Shown here piece after piece: positions 1 to 8,263 of a DNA stretch of 22,185 nucleotides. Made by a program: the position numbers and the translations under genes. The stretch's first letter is position 1, and the number at the start of each line of letters is the position of its first letter. This DNA is from JBBQYA01 sp038209155 (GTDB lineage Bacteria; Bacteroidota; Bacteroidia; Sphingobacteriales; Sphingobacteriaceae), in assembly GCA_038209155.1 (NCBI GenBank), contig JBBQYA010000044.1, positions 1 through 22,185 on the forward strand, given 5' to 3'. A model generated the notes under the pieces. That model was not told the DNA's origin. It did no database searches and saw only the letters and a list, made by a program, of their open reading frames with translations.

Positions 1-770
1 ACTCTTGCTGGTCTACCATTTTGTTTTCCTGGTGTCCAAGCTGGCATGGATTTAATTACTCTCAAGGCTTCTTCTTCTAATCCTCCACCAAGTCCACCTC
101 TTTCAACTTTCACATTTATTGCTTTTCCGTCTTGGTCTATAACAAAACCGATATAAACCGTCCCTGTGATATTATTTTCTCTAGCAATGGCAGGATACTT
201 TACATTTTTTTGAATATAAGCTATAAAAGCTGCCTCCCCACCTGGGAAAACTGGCATTTGCTCTACGCTCAAAAAAACTTTGTTAGGATCCTCTCCCAAT
301 ATTTCACCAGTTTTATCGATCAAACTTTCATCTATACCGTCTGGATCGCCTTCTTCTGTTTTAGTTCCAGCATCTGCTTCCTTCAATTCTTCAACTGTTG
401 GAGGTGGTTCATCTGGTACTTCCTCATCTTTAGTAATTACAGGAGGTACGAATTTAATAGTAGTTTTCAACGGTGGAGGTGGCTCTACTGGTGGTGGTGG
501 TGGTTTTGTTTCATCAATAGGAGGTGGCTCTATTAAATTAACTTCGGTACTCACATTTTTTAAGGTTTCTTGCTCTGCCAATCCAGACAAAAGCTTTATA
601 ATAAGAGGTGCACTTACTGCTAGTGAGAAAAATATTACTGCGAAAAGAATTCCGAAAAGAGAGTTTTTAGCAAACTCTTTTCTTAGTTTGTATGCGCCAT
701 ATTCTTTATTTCTTTCTTCGAAGATTAAGTCAACCCACTCCTCCTGATTCAAATCTAATTTTGCTGCCAT
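1..770 (-). CDS. tonB: Energy transducer TonB (C-terminus cut by window edge)
   Basis: The start is the ATG at 770, only 7 bases after the upstream exbD stop. 256 codons are visible and only the last few residues should be missing. The N-terminus has the Bacteroidota TonB signature (LIFEERNKEYGAYKLRKEF, about residues 15-33), then one membrane segment (about 38-61). A periplasmic proline-rich spacer follows, containing a (CCA)5 run read as five prolines and several PPP/PPPP clusters (about residues 75-125). The TonB C-terminal domain follows: VFPGG, YP.IARENNITGTVYIGFVID and AWTPGKQNG. Family knowledge: TonB carries proton-motive force from ExbB/ExbD to outer-membrane TonB-dependent receptors. 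It is the last visible gene of a minus-strand exbB-exbD-exbD-tonB operon, which supports the call. The poly-proline stretch would probably need EF-P for efficient translation (inference). Confidence 0.95.
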   Translation of the reverse strand, partial: MAAKLDLNQEEWVDLIFEERNKEYGAYKLRKEFAKNSLFGILFAVIFFSLAVSAPLIIKLLSGLAEQETLKNVSTEVNLIEPPPIDETKPPPPPVEPPPPLKTTIKFVPPVITKDEEVPDEPPPTVEELKEADAGTKTEEGDPDGIDESLIDKTGEILGEDPNKVFLSVEQMPVFPGGEAAFIAYIQKNVKYPAIARENNITGTVYIGFVIDQDGKAINVKVERGGLGGGLEEEALRVIKSMPAWTPGKQNGRPAR

Positions 771-777
771 GTTTTTT

Positions 778-1413
778 TTATAAAGGTGTAGCTTTCAACA
801 TTTCTACTTCTACTGGCGTGATATCGACAATAGCATATCTGCCAATATTGCTAATGGCCATTTCGTCTAATATATCTACCAAGTTTTTGTATTTAGAATC
901 GTCCGATGCCTTAATTATTACAATTAAACCATTTTTAAATCCTTGGATACGACCTATATTTTTCTTGTATTCTACTTCGTCTATATCACGGTTTTCGTAT
1001 CTCTTTCTGTACAATGGGATTGAATCTACCGCTGCATTTCTCAATCTATTTTCACGAATCAATGTTTTACGAATACCCGATTTAGAAAAAGTAGTTACCT
1101 GCGGAACACCTGGCTCACCCGTAATTCCATCTACAAAATAATAAACTATTTTATCATCTTTGGTTAGTAAAAGAGTTACCGTTTGCGATGCTTTAATTTT
1201 TTGTTGCTCCTCTGGAGGTAAATCTTCCTTCACGGGCATGTTTATTTCCATGGTTTGTGGCTTATTCATGGAAGTAGTAAGCATGAAAAACGTGATTAAT
1301 AAGAAACCCAAATCAACCATGGGAGTAAAATCTACCCGAGTCGATTGTTTTTTGGATCTTACTTTCCCACCTTTTTTATGACCACCACCGCCGCCACTTT
1401 CTATATCTGCCAT
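778..1413 (-). CDS. exbD: ExbD/TolR biopolymer transport protein (second ExbD of the operon)
   Basis: This 211-residue protein has a short cytoplasmic head that includes a GGGGG run (7-11) and lysine/arginine clusters. One membrane helix (about 32-50) follows, with the family's conserved aspartate, D34, in the context TPMVDLGFLL; the rest is a periplasmic domain. D34 corresponds to the proton-conducting aspartate of ExbD/TolR/MotB stator proteins (established for the family). Its stop lies 7 bases before tonB and its start 22 bases after the upstream exbD, so co-transcription is expected. It is longer than the usual ~140-residue ExbD: the region after the helix contains an additional stretch (about residues 85-150) rich in charged residues. 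Bacteroidota commonly carry two divergent ExbD paralogues in one operon. Confidence 0.93.
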   Translation of the reverse strand: MADIESGGGGGHKKGGKVRSKKQSTRVDFTPMVDLGFLLITFFMLTTSMNKPQTMEINMPVKEDLPPEEQQKIKASQTVTLLLTKDDKIVYYFVDGITGEPGVPQVTTFSKSGIRKTLIRENRLRNAAVDSIPLYRKRYENRDIDEVEYKKNIGRIQGFKNGLIVIIKASDDSKYKNLVDILDEMAISNIGRYAIVDITPVEVEMLKATPL

Positions 1414-1435
1414 TTTATTTTTTTTAGCTTAAAAT

Positions 1436-2035
1436 TTATTGATTAGCACTTTCCATGCTGGTAATAAAATTAAATCGGTTTACTTTTCTCTCTTGCAGAG
1501 TTGCAATTACCTGTTTTACAATTGGGTAATTAGTGTCTTTATCACCTTTTACTGCAACTCTAACTTTATTATTTGCCAATCGTGTTTGCCATATCCAATC
1601 GCTCAACTCGTTTTTAGCAGAATCTGAGGGAATGCCTGGTTGTACAATTTTTGTTCTTGCTTCTCCCTTTACAGCTAGAAATTGTTTTAAACTTCCAATA
1701 GGGACTCCAAACTGCGCAACCAATGAAAATTCTTTTATTTCCTGCTCTGTGAAGTTGATATTGTAAATTTTTCCCATCTCTACTAAAGCTTTTGCTCGTA
1801 CAGGCTGGCCGTCTACGCCAAAAAACACCTGTCCTTCTTTCCCGATCGTAATCAACATAATATCTGATTCGGGTAATTTTATTTCTGATATAGAAGAAGG
1901 TGTATCAACCAAAACCGGCTCATCTGGCTTGAATTTCGTTGCCAACATAAAAAATGTCAATAACAAAAAAGCAACATCCGTCATTGCGGTCATATCAACA
2001 TAAGTACTCTTTCGAGGAACTTTTACTTTCGACAT
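1436..2035 (-). CDS. exbD: ExbD/TolR biopolymer transport protein (first ExbD of the operon)
   Basis: This 199-residue ExbD-family protein begins MSKVKVPRKSTYVDMTAMTD. Its single membrane helix (about 15-33) carries the conserved aspartate D20 (TAMTDVAFLLLTFFML). The periplasmic part ends in a typical ExbD fold segment: VRVAVKGDKDTNYPIVKQVI, then a short strand/helix. Like its neighbour it has an insertion of about 60 residues between the helix and this segment (roughly 75-135). It lies 46 bases downstream of exbB and 22 bases upstream of the second exbD. The two ExbDs are clearly different in sequence, so they may form a hetero-oligomeric periplasmic rotor element with ExbB (inference). Confidence 0.93.
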   Translation of the reverse strand: MSKVKVPRKSTYVDMTAMTDVAFLLLTFFMLATKFKPDEPVLVDTPSSISEIKLPESDIMLITIGKEGQVFFGVDGQPVRAKALVEMGKIYNINFTEQEIKEFSLVAQFGVPIGSLKQFLAVKGEARTKIVQPGIPSDSAKNELSDWIWQTRLANNKVRVAVKGDKDTNYPIVKQVIATLQERKVNRFNFITSMESANQ

Positions 2036-2081
2036 GCTTTATATTGTATTTTGTATAATTAAAATTTAAAAATCAATTCAA

Positions 2082-2918
2082 TTAGTCTTTGTGACGAGAG
2101 GCAAACGTTTGAATAATGCTGTATCCAGCTTCATCAATTGCATACGTTATTTTGTCAATTTTGCTCGTGAACACATTGTACATAATGATTGCAACTGCAG
2201 AATTACCAATACCTAAAGCGGTATTAATCAAAGCCTCAGAAATACCATTTGCCAAAGCAACAGAATCTGGAGAACCAGCAGATGCAAGAGCCGAGAACGC
2301 TTTTATCATACCCAAAACGGTTCCTAACAAAGCGATTAATGTTGATACAGAAGCCATTGTAGCAATTACTACTAAGTTTTGCTCCAACATTGGAAGTTCT
2401 AAAGTTGTAGATTCTTCAACTTCCTTTTGGATAGCTAATAATTTTTGTTCCTTATTTAAACTAGGATCATTTTCTACCAATTTGTAACGGTTTAAAGTGG
2501 ATTTTACTACATTAGCTACAGAACCTTTTTGCTTATCGCATTCTGCCAAAGCAGCATCTACGTTTCCTGCATTTAAATGCGAACGAACTTTAGAAACAAA
2601 AACTTGAACTGAACCTGTTCCAGTAGCTTTAGAGATTGTTAAAAAACGTTCGATTGAGAATGTAATTAGCATAATAACTAGAGATAATAGGATTGGTACA
2701 ATAAAACCACCTTTGTAAATTAAACCTAGAACATGACCTGCTCCATCTTGAACTGGATGATTTTTTGAGTCGCCACCTTCGAAATTTGAGGAATTACCCA
2801 AAACAAACATGTAGATAACAATTCCAACAATGATGGATAAAGGAATTACTAATGATGCAAAGGATGAGCTTAGAGAGCCTTTGTTTTCATTTTTGGATAC
2901 GGGTGCTGTTTGTGCCAT
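2082..2918 (-). CDS. exbB: ExbB/TolQ/MotA-family proton channel protein
   Basis: This 278-residue protein is the first gene of the minus-strand TonB operon. An N-terminal membrane segment lies at about 20-41 (VIPLSIIVGIVIYMFVLG). The three helices of the MotA/TolQ/ExbB fold follow: about 68-88, then a cytoplasmic loop of about 90 residues, then about 180-205 (ATMASVSTLIALLGTVLGM) and about 220-250 (LINTALGIGNSAVAIIMYNVF). The segment TMASVSTLIALLGTVLGMI is the family signature. With ExbD it forms the proton-driven stator that energises TonB. The extra N-terminal helix and short glycine/aspartate-rich loop are usual in Bacteroidota homologues. A strong Bacteroidota-type promoter lies about 70 bases upstream. 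Confidence 0.94.
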   Translation of the reverse strand: MAQTAPVSKNENKGSLSSSFASLVIPLSIIVGIVIYMFVLGNSSNFEGGDSKNHPVQDGAGHVLGLIYKGGFIVPILLSLVIMLITFSIERFLTISKATGTGSVQVFVSKVRSHLNAGNVDAALAECDKQKGSVANVVKSTLNRYKLVENDPSLNKEQKLLAIQKEVEESTTLELPMLEQNLVVIATMASVSTLIALLGTVLGMIKAFSALASAGSPDSVALANGISEALINTALGIGNSAVAIIMYNVFTSKIDKITYAIDEAGYSIIQTFASRHKD

Positions 2919-2988
2919 TTTTTCTTTTGATTGAGTTTTATTTAATTGTAAGTGAAGTATTATCTGTTGTTTTAAAACTTGTGAAGGG

Positions 2989-3018
2989 CAAAAATATAAT
3001 AATTAGACTAATATCAAA
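2989..3018 (-). promoter_or_regulatory. Bacteroidota-type promoter of the exbB-exbD-exbD-tonB operon
   Basis: Read on the minus strand, TTTG (3018-3015) is followed after 18 bases by TATTTTTG (2996-2989). This is a full match to the -33 TTTG / -7 TAnnTTTG promoter of Bacteroidota. Transcription would start just downstream, giving a leader of about 60-65 bases to exbB. It is the best promoter match in the window. Confidence 0.7.
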
Positions 3019-3066
3019 GTTTAAAAGTATTTATTAACAAAAGCATAATATAGCTACTAAACGTAG

Positions 3067-3118
3067 ATTATCTCAAATATTATTGTGGATAAGTAGGAAT
3101 AGAACTTTTTGAGATAAA
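3067..3118. repeat. 11-bp perfect inverted repeat upstream of the exbB promoter
   Basis: ATTATCTCAAA (3067-3077) and TTTGAGATAAT (3108-3118) are perfect reverse complements separated by 30 bases. They lie about 50-100 bases upstream of the exbB -33 element, in a non-coding A+T-rich stretch (3019-3260) where I see no gene. It could be an operator or a chance palindrome in AT-rich DNA. Confidence 0.4.
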
Positions 3119-3260
3119 TGGTTGGTTTTCTGATAGAATTATCGATTAAAAAAAATGATTTAAGAATTTTGGGAATGGCTTTTTTGTAGTCAGATTTTGT
3201 TTTTTCTTCGTGATCTTGTTTTAAAATAATTTTATAGAATATCTCTTAAAATAAAATTTA

Positions 3261-3297
3261 AAAAAAAAGAGCATTTCAATTAAGAAATGCCCTTTTT
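3261..3297 (-). terminator. Rho-independent terminator of pckA
   Basis: On the minus strand, GGGCATTTC (3292-3284), loop TTAATT and GAAATGCTC (3277-3269) form a 9-bp stem with one G-T pair, followed by eight T residues (3268-3261). It begins 24 bases after the pckA stop. The five T residues on the plus side (3293-3297) could make it bidirectional. Confidence 0.85.
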
Positions 3298-3315
3298 AAC
3301 TTAAAAATTAATCCG

Positions 3316-4929
3316 TTACACCGCTTGAACTACTAAAGGTGCAGCAGAAAGAATTTCTTCATTTGCTCCATCAGCAAATTGCTGGAAATTTTTGACAAAT
3401 GCGGCAGCCAACTCATTGGCTTTATTATCATAAGCATTTTTGTCTGACCAAGTAGAACGTGGATTTAACAATTCTGAAGGAACATTAGGGCAAGTAGTAG
3501 GAATTTGCATTCCAAAAATTGGATGTTTTTCAAAAGTTACATTATCTAATTCTCCTTTAAGTGCAGCAGAAATCATTGTTCTAGTATAGGATAATTTCAT
3601 TCTAGTTCCCGTACCATAAACTCCACCTGTCCAACCTGTATTGATCATCCAAACGTTTACTTCTTTCTCTTTCAATTTTTGACCTAATAATTCCGCATAT
3701 TTTGTTGGATGCAATGGCAAAAAGGCTTTTCCAAAACAAGCTGAAAAAGTGGTTTGTGGTTCTGTAACACCAGCTTCTGTTCCAGCTACTTTGGCTGTAT
3801 AGCCAGAAATAAAATGGTACATAGCCTGTGCAGGACTTAATTTTGAAATCGGAGGCAAAACACCAAATGCATCTGCAGTTAAGAAAAATATATTTTTCGG
3901 TGTATCTGCTATAGATGGAAGTTTTGCATTATCAATATAATTAATGGGATAAGCAACACGAGTATTTTCTGTTTTTTCTGTATTGGTAAAATCCACCGTA
4001 CTGGTATCCTCTACAAAATTTATGTTTTCTAAAAGAGATCCAAATTTAATTGCTTTGAATATTTGTGGTTCTTTTTCTTCTGTTAAGTCAATACATTTTG
4101 CATAGCAACCACCTTCAAAATTAAAAACTGAGTTTTCTGCCCATCCATGTTCATCGTCTCCAATTAGCGCTCTTTCTGGATCTGCTGAAAGTGTAGTTTT
4201 TCCTGTTCCGGAAAGTCCAAAAAAGATAGCCGTATCTCCATCTTTACCCACATTGGCAGAGCAATGCATGGATAGAGTTTTACGCGTATGCGGAAGAATA
4301 AAATTTAAGACAGAAAAAATGCCTTTTTTTATTTCTCCAGTGTAACCAGAACCACCGATTAAGATTATTTTTTTGGTGAAATTCAAAATGGTAAAATTGT
4401 GCTGGCGTGTACCATCAATTGCAGGATCTGCTAAAAAGCCTGGCGCTGCAAGAATTTTCCATTCTGGTTCGAAATTTAAAATTTCATCTGCCGTTGGTCT
4501 TAAAAATAGATTATTAGAAAATAAATTCTGATAAGCAGTTTCTGTTACAACACGGATTGTTAATTTGTAAGCAGGATCTGCACAAGCAAAAGAATCTCGA
4601 ACAAAAACCTCTTTACCAGCAAGATAAGCTGTTACGCGATTGTATAATTTATCAAAATTCTCTGGAGAAAATTTAAAATTTACATCTCCCCACCAAACTT
4701 CATCTTTGGTTATATGATCTTCCACTACAAAACGATCTTTCGGAGAACGACCCGTAAATTCTCCAGTGTCTACGGCTAATGCGCCAGAATCAGCGAGTGT
4801 TCCTTCGCCTCTAATAATGGCTTCTTCTACTAAGGATGCTGGAGTTAAATTCCAAAAAGCTGCAGCTACATTTGCTAGCCCCATATCGCCAATTGTTGAT
4901 TTTGACGATCTCAAACCAAATTCATTCAT
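3316..4929 (-). CDS. pckA: Phosphoenolpyruvate carboxykinase (ATP)
   Basis: This 537-residue protein has the length typical of ATP-dependent PEPCK. It converts oxaloacetate plus ATP to phosphoenolpyruvate, CO2 and ADP, the entry step of gluconeogenesis. Visible motifs in order: GRSPKDRF (60-67, substrate-binding arginine), YTGEIKKG (196-203), MHCSANVG (221-228, metal-binding histidine), the P-loop GLSGTGKTT (238-246) and the Mg/Mn-binding DDEHGW (258-263). WTGGVYGTGTRM toward the C-terminus matches the adenine/nucleotide region. No residue expected in the active site appears lost. It stands alone: it has its own terminator, and a TAnnTTTG element lies 40 bases before the start, so it is probably regulated separately from the lipid-kinase pair upstream. 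Confidence 0.98.
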   Translation of the reverse strand: MNEFGLRSSKSTIGDMGLANVAAAFWNLTPASLVEEAIIRGEGTLADSGALAVDTGEFTGRSPKDRFVVEDHITKDEVWWGDVNFKFSPENFDKLYNRVTAYLAGKEVFVRDSFACADPAYKLTIRVVTETAYQNLFSNNLFLRPTADEILNFEPEWKILAAPGFLADPAIDGTRQHNFTILNFTKKIILIGGSGYTGEIKKGIFSVLNFILPHTRKTLSMHCSANVGKDGDTAIFFGLSGTGKTTLSADPERALIGDDEHGWAENSVFNFEGGCYAKCIDLTEEKEPQIFKAIKFGSLLENINFVEDTSTVDFTNTEKTENTRVAYPINYIDNAKLPSIADTPKNIFFLTADAFGVLPPISKLSPAQAMYHFISGYTAKVAGTEAGVTEPQTTFSACFGKAFLPLHPTKYAELLGQKLKEKEVNVWMINTGWTGGVYGTGTRMKLSYTRTMISAALKGELDNVTFEKHPIFGMQIPTTCPNVPSELLNPRSTWSDKNAYDNKANELAAAFVKNFQQFADGANEEILSAAPLVVQAV

Positions 4930-4968
4930 ACGTTTTTCTTTAAGTTAGTTCTGAAAATTTTAGGTTTT

Positions 4969-4976
4969 CAAAGGTA
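4969..4976 (-). promoter_or_regulatory. Candidate -7 element of the pckA promoter
   Basis: TACCTTTG on the minus strand exactly matches TAnnTTTG, 40 bases upstream of the pckA ATG. I do not see a TTG at the proper -33 distance, so the promoter is either activator-dependent or the match is incidental. Confidence 0.45.
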
Positions 4977-5020
4977 AATAAAGAATTGTGAAAAAATAAT
5001 TGGTTTTATTTCTTAAAAAA

Positions 5021-5365
5021 TTATCCTCCAGCTCTAACGGTTTTGTAACCAGCTTGCTGAAGTATTATCATAATTTTATCTCTAAAATCGCCCTGTAATA
5101 GTATTTCCTTCGCTTTTACCGATCCACCTACTCCACATTTTGTCTTGAGCATTTTTCCCAAAACTTCACAGTCAGAGTCTGAACCTAAGAAACCCGTAAC
5201 AAGAGTTACCACTTTACCGCCGCGCTGTTTTTTATCTAAACTAACATACAGTTTTTGCTTTTCGGCAGGTAAAGTATTTTGGATACTATCTTCCTGCACC
5301 TCATACTGAAAGTCTGGATTGGTGGAATACATAATTCCAGATCGAACTTCTTTGTTCTTTTTCAT
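5021..5365 (-). CDS. SUI1/eIF1-like translation factor, YciH family
   Basis: This 114-residue protein has an SUI1 domain covering about residues 40-114. Visible features are KKQRGGKVVTLVTGF, then KCGVGGSVKAKEILLQG and FRDKIMIILQQAGY, which is the typical order of the eIF1/YciH beta-alpha fold. Family knowledge: eIF1 monitors start-codon choice in eukaryotes; bacterial YciH has been linked to translation-initiation control but its role is less clear. The N-terminal 35 residues (YSTNPDFQYEV and an acidic/glutamine stretch) match the leader seen in Bacteroidota homologues. It starts 6 bases after the lipid-kinase stop, so the two genes are almost certainly co-transcribed. No terminator is obvious after it. 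Confidence 0.9.
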   Translation of the reverse strand: MKKNKEVRSGIMYSTNPDFQYEVQEDSIQNTLPAEKQKLYVSLDKKQRGGKVVTLVTGFLGSDSDCEVLGKMLKTKCGVGGSVKAKEILLQGDFRDKIMIILQQAGYKTVRAGG

Positions 5366-5371
5366 AAAAAA

Positions 5372-6262
5372 TTAGGCGGCTGCTACACTTAGCGACATTG
5401 GGTTTATTTTATATTCTAATGTATTTCCCATTTGAGAAGGCTCTCCATCTAAATGAACTGCACCTTCTTGTTTTCTTGTTATTTTAATATTTTTCCCTTT
5501 TAATATTTCTACCAAAGAAGAATTATGTGCTGTTTTAGAAAATAATCGGAATGCTAATTCTGGAAAATTATACCATTTAAAAGGTTTTACAATACAAACA
5601 TCCAATAATCCATCTTGAATTTCTGCTGTAGGAGCAATATGAGCATTATTACCCCATTGAGTTGAGTTGGCTATGGAAATCAAAAATGCTTCTCGATCTA
5701 TTTTTTTTCCATCTATTGTTATGGTGTAAAAGGAAGGTTTAAAATTGTTGAGTTCTTTTAAAGTAGTACTTACATACCCTTGTAAACCTCGCCCTTTTAA
5801 AGATGCAAACTGCAAACTAATATGAGCATCAAAACCAACACCCGACATATTAAAAAACTTTTTGTCGTTTAAAGAAGCAGAATCTATCTTTTTGATTGTG
5901 TAATCATTTAATAATCGGATGGCTGCACCAATATTCATTGGAATATTTAAATGCCTTGCTAGTCCGTTTCCACTTCCAAAAGGAATAATCCCTAACGTAA
6001 TATTATGTTCAATTGCCGCTTTTGCTACTTCATTCACTGTACCATCTCCGCCTACAGCAACTACAAATTGATACCCTTTATCGATACCATCTAAAGCCAA
6101 TTGATAAGCATGTCCGCTATATTTACTGATTACCAATTCTGCATCAATCTTATTATAATCCAGATTATCATCTAAAGATTTTTGGAAATTTAATTTTGAT
6201 CTTCCACCTGAAATTGGATTTATAATGAACAATATTTTATGTTTCGATTGAGAATTTTGCAT
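5372..6262 (-). CDS. YegS/BmrU/DgkB-family lipid kinase (diacylglycerol kinase catalytic domain)
   Basis: This 296-residue protein has the length and motif order of bacterial lipid kinases: NPISGG (15-20), the nucleotide-binding GGDGTVNE (71-78), GSGNGLARHL (96-105) and MSGVGFDAH (about 141). The C-terminal beta-sandwich contains DGLLDVCIVKPF and VHLDGEP, both typical of the fold. The family phosphorylates diacylglycerol or related lipids in phospholipid recycling; the exact substrate cannot be read from sequence. It is the first gene of a pair with the YciH-like gene (6-base spacing) and is divergent from metK across a 266-base gap. Confidence 0.92.
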   Translation of the reverse strand: MQNSQSKHKILFIINPISGGRSKLNFQKSLDDNLDYNKIDAELVISKYSGHAYQLALDGIDKGYQFVVAVGGDGTVNEVAKAAIEHNITLGIIPFGSGNGLARHLNIPMNIGAAIRLLNDYTIKKIDSASLNDKKFFNMSGVGFDAHISLQFASLKGRGLQGYVSTTLKELNNFKPSFYTITIDGKKIDREAFLISIANSTQWGNNAHIAPTAEIQDGLLDVCIVKPFKWYNFPELAFRLFSKTAHNSSLVEILKGKNIKITRKQEGAVHLDGEPSQMGNTLEYKINPMSLSVAAA

Positions 6263-6394
6263 TTTTTGTTGTTAATTTCGATTATTTTGTGCGGAATTTC
6301 TTGCCTTAGGGCGTTAAATTCGGATAAATTTCTCTTTAATGAAATATAGTTAGCTACAATTACAAAGAAGTAAAAGAGATCTGATAAATGTTTT

Positions 6395-6402
6395 TATTTT
6401 TG
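6395..6402 (+). promoter_or_regulatory. Candidate -7 element of the metK promoter
   Basis: TATTTTTG exactly matches TAnnTTTG, about 126 bases before the metK start. No good TTG is seen at -33. If it is used, metK has an unusually long leader of about 120 bases (6405-6528). Confidence 0.45.
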
Positions 6403-6528
6403 CGCTTTAATAACAAATTTTTGAATTAAACTTTTTGAATAGATCAACAAAAATATTTCTTTTTAGGCAATCTAGCATAAATTTTTTTTCTTCTCATTTA
6501 TTCAATATTTTCTTTACATAATATAACT

Positions 6529-7785
6529 ATGGCTTATTTATTTACTTCCGAGTCCGTATCGGAAGGGCATCCAGACAAAGTTGCCGATCAAATATCGGAT
6601 GCATTGATTGATAATTTTTTAGCTTTTGATCCAAGTTCAAAAGTAGCATGTGAAACATTAGTAACTACAGGTCAAGTAATATTGGCTGGTGAAGTGAAAT
6701 CCAAAACCTATTTAGATGTGCAGCATATAGCACGTCAAGTGATTAAAAAAATTGGATATACTAAAAGTGAATATATGTTTGATGCCAATTCTTGTGGTAT
6801 TTTATCAGCTATTCATGAGCAAAGTGGTGATATTAATCAAGGAGTAGAGCGAGCAAATCCAGAAGAGCAGGGAGCAGGAGATCAGGGGATGATGTTTGGT
6901 TATGCTACTCGTGAAACTGATAATTATATGCCTTTGGCTTTAGATTTATCGCATAAAATTTTGTTGGAACTTGCAGTTCTAAGAAGAGAAAACAATGAGA
7001 TTCAATATTTAAGACCTGATGCAAAATCTCAGGTTACGATTGAATACAATGATGACAATAAGCCAGTTAGAATAGACGCTATTGTTCTTTCTACCCAGCA
7101 TGATGATTTCTCGACGAACGATGAACAAATGTTGAGCAAAATAAAATCAGATATTATTAATATTTTGATCCCAAGAGTAAAAGCAAAGCTGAAACCAGAA
7201 TTGCAAGATTTATTTGACGAAAAAATTATTTATCACATCAATCCAACTGGAAAATTTGTAATAGGTGGTCCACATGGAGATACCGGACTTACCGGAAGAA
7301 AAATAATTGTAGATACTTATGGCGGAAAAGGCGCTCATGGTGGTGGTGCATTTTCTGGAAAAGACCCTTCAAAAGTAGATAGATCTGCTGCTTACGCTAC
7401 CAGACATATTGCAAAAAATTTAGTAGCTGCTGGAGTTTGTGACGAAGTTCTAGTGCAAGTTTCGTATGCTATCGGAGTTGCAAAACCTATGGGAATTTAC
7501 ATCAATACCTATGGAACAAGCAAAATTTCTTTATCAGATGGTGAGATTTCTAAAATAGTAGAAGAGCTATTTGACCTTAGACCTTATTTCATTGAAAAGA
7601 ATTTGAAACTAAGAAATCCAATTTATAGTGAGACCGCAGCCTATGGACACATGGGAAGAGAATATCAAAAAGTAACAAAAAGCTTTACTGATCCAGCTGG
7701 AAAAACCATCCATCTAGAAGTTGAACTATTTACTTGGGAGAAACTAGATAGAGTAGAGGATGTGAAAAAAGCATTTAATATTTAA
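6529..7785 (+). CDS. metK: S-adenosylmethionine synthetase
   Basis: This 418-residue MetK makes S-adenosylmethionine from methionine and ATP in the cytoplasm. Visible signatures: GHPDK (13-17, catalytic histidine H14), GAGDQGMMFGYA (115-126), GGPHGDTGLTGRKI (247-260) and GGGAFSGKD (271-279, phosphate-binding P-loop). It then continues through SYAIGVAKP to the end. It is slightly longer than the E. coli enzyme (384 residues); the extra residues lie mainly in a charged segment around 150-205. The ATG at 6529 immediately precedes the conserved LFTSESVSEGHPDK, so the start is secure. It is a single-gene unit ending in a strong hairpin terminator. Confidence 0.98.
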   Translation: MAYLFTSESVSEGHPDKVADQISDALIDNFLAFDPSSKVACETLVTTGQVILAGEVKSKTYLDVQHIARQVIKKIGYTKSEYMFDANSCGILSAIHEQSGDINQGVERANPEEQGAGDQGMMFGYATRETDNYMPLALDLSHKILLELAVLRRENNEIQYLRPDAKSQVTIEYNDDNKPVRIDAIVLSTQHDDFSTNDEQMLSKIKSDIINILIPRVKAKLKPELQDLFDEKIIYHINPTGKFVIGGPHGDTGLTGRKIIVDTYGGKGAHGGGAFSGKDPSKVDRSAAYATRHIAKNLVAAGVCDEVLVQVSYAIGVAKPMGIYINTYGTSKISLSDGEISKIVEELFDLRPYFIEKNLKLRNPIYSETAAYGHMGREYQKVTKSFTDPAGKTIHLEVELFTWEKLDRVEDVKKAFNI

Positions 7786-7804
7786 TAAAAATTTATTGAT
7801 TAAT

Positions 7805-7836
7805 AAAGCATCTCTTGAAAAAGAGGTGCTTTTTTT
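7805..7836 (+). terminator. Rho-independent terminator of metK
   Basis: AAAGCATCTCTT (7805-7816), loop GAAA and AAGAGGTGCTTT (7821-7832) form a 12-bp stem with one G-T pair, continuing into a T run to 7836. It starts 20 bases after the metK stop. Confidence 0.9.
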
Positions 7837-7882
7837 ATTTTCAGGATTTTTGTTTTTTATTAAAACCCAAAAAAAACCATTC

Positions 7883-8263
7883 TTATTCACTTTTAGAGAT
7901 TAAAATTCTATTAATCAATTGTTGTTTTTTCTCTTTATATAAATGTCTTGAATTAACGTGATTAAATGTTGTCCATAAATCCATTAACTCAGCCAAGGAG
8001 ATTTTTAGGATGGAACACAATCGCATGATAGACAGAATATTCATGTTTTCTCCAGATTCCCAGCGAGAATATAAGCTATTGGACAAGCCATTGGAAGCTG
8101 CAAATAGGTCTACGGAATTATACCCAACTTCTATTCTTATTTCACGAAGTATAAAACCAAGGTTGTTAAGTAATTTCTTTTCAGTTTGGCTTATAGGAGT
8201 ACGGGGCAAAATCTTTTTTTTACAAAAAGAGAATTTTTTTTTGCAAAACCAAATTTTCTTCAA
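7883..8263 (-). CDS. Small XRE-family helix-turn-helix regulator
   Basis: The core, from about residue 28 to 95, is an HTH_3/XRE fold: FILREIRIEVGYNSVDLFAA, recognition helix SNSLYSRWESGEN, then MNILSIMRLCSILKISLAEL. This predicts DNA binding; the target is unknown. The start is uncertain. The longest frame opens with TTG at 8263 and gives an odd N-terminus, FCKKKFSFCKKK, encoded by A9 and A8 runs; a TTG at 8209 just after them would give 108 residues. An out-of-frame ATG at 8274 would join the frame if the adjoining A6 run had one more A. The gene is isolated, with metK's terminator on one side and a divergent lipoprotein gene on the other. It could be a housekeeping or phage/island regulator. 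Confidence 0.75.
   Translation of the reverse strand: MKKIWFCKKKFSFCKKKILPRTPISQTEKKLLNNLGFILREIRIEVGYNSVDLFAASNGLSNSLYSRWESGENMNILSIMRLCSILKISLAELMDLWTTFNHVNSRHLYKEKKQQLINRILISKSE

Noticed and set aside
280..747. Plus-strand open frame with long glycine runs (GGGGSTGGGGG-like)
   Set aside because: It is the complement of the proline-rich spacer of tonB; the minus-strand frame carries the recognisable TonB motifs.
3019..3260. Small gene or RNA between pckA and exbB
   Set aside because: No open frame with plausible start or protein-like composition, and no tRNA-like fold; only the inverted repeat stands out.
6263..6528. SAM riboswitch upstream of metK
   Set aside because: I could not identify the core elements of any SAM riboswitch class by eye; kept only as a region to fold.
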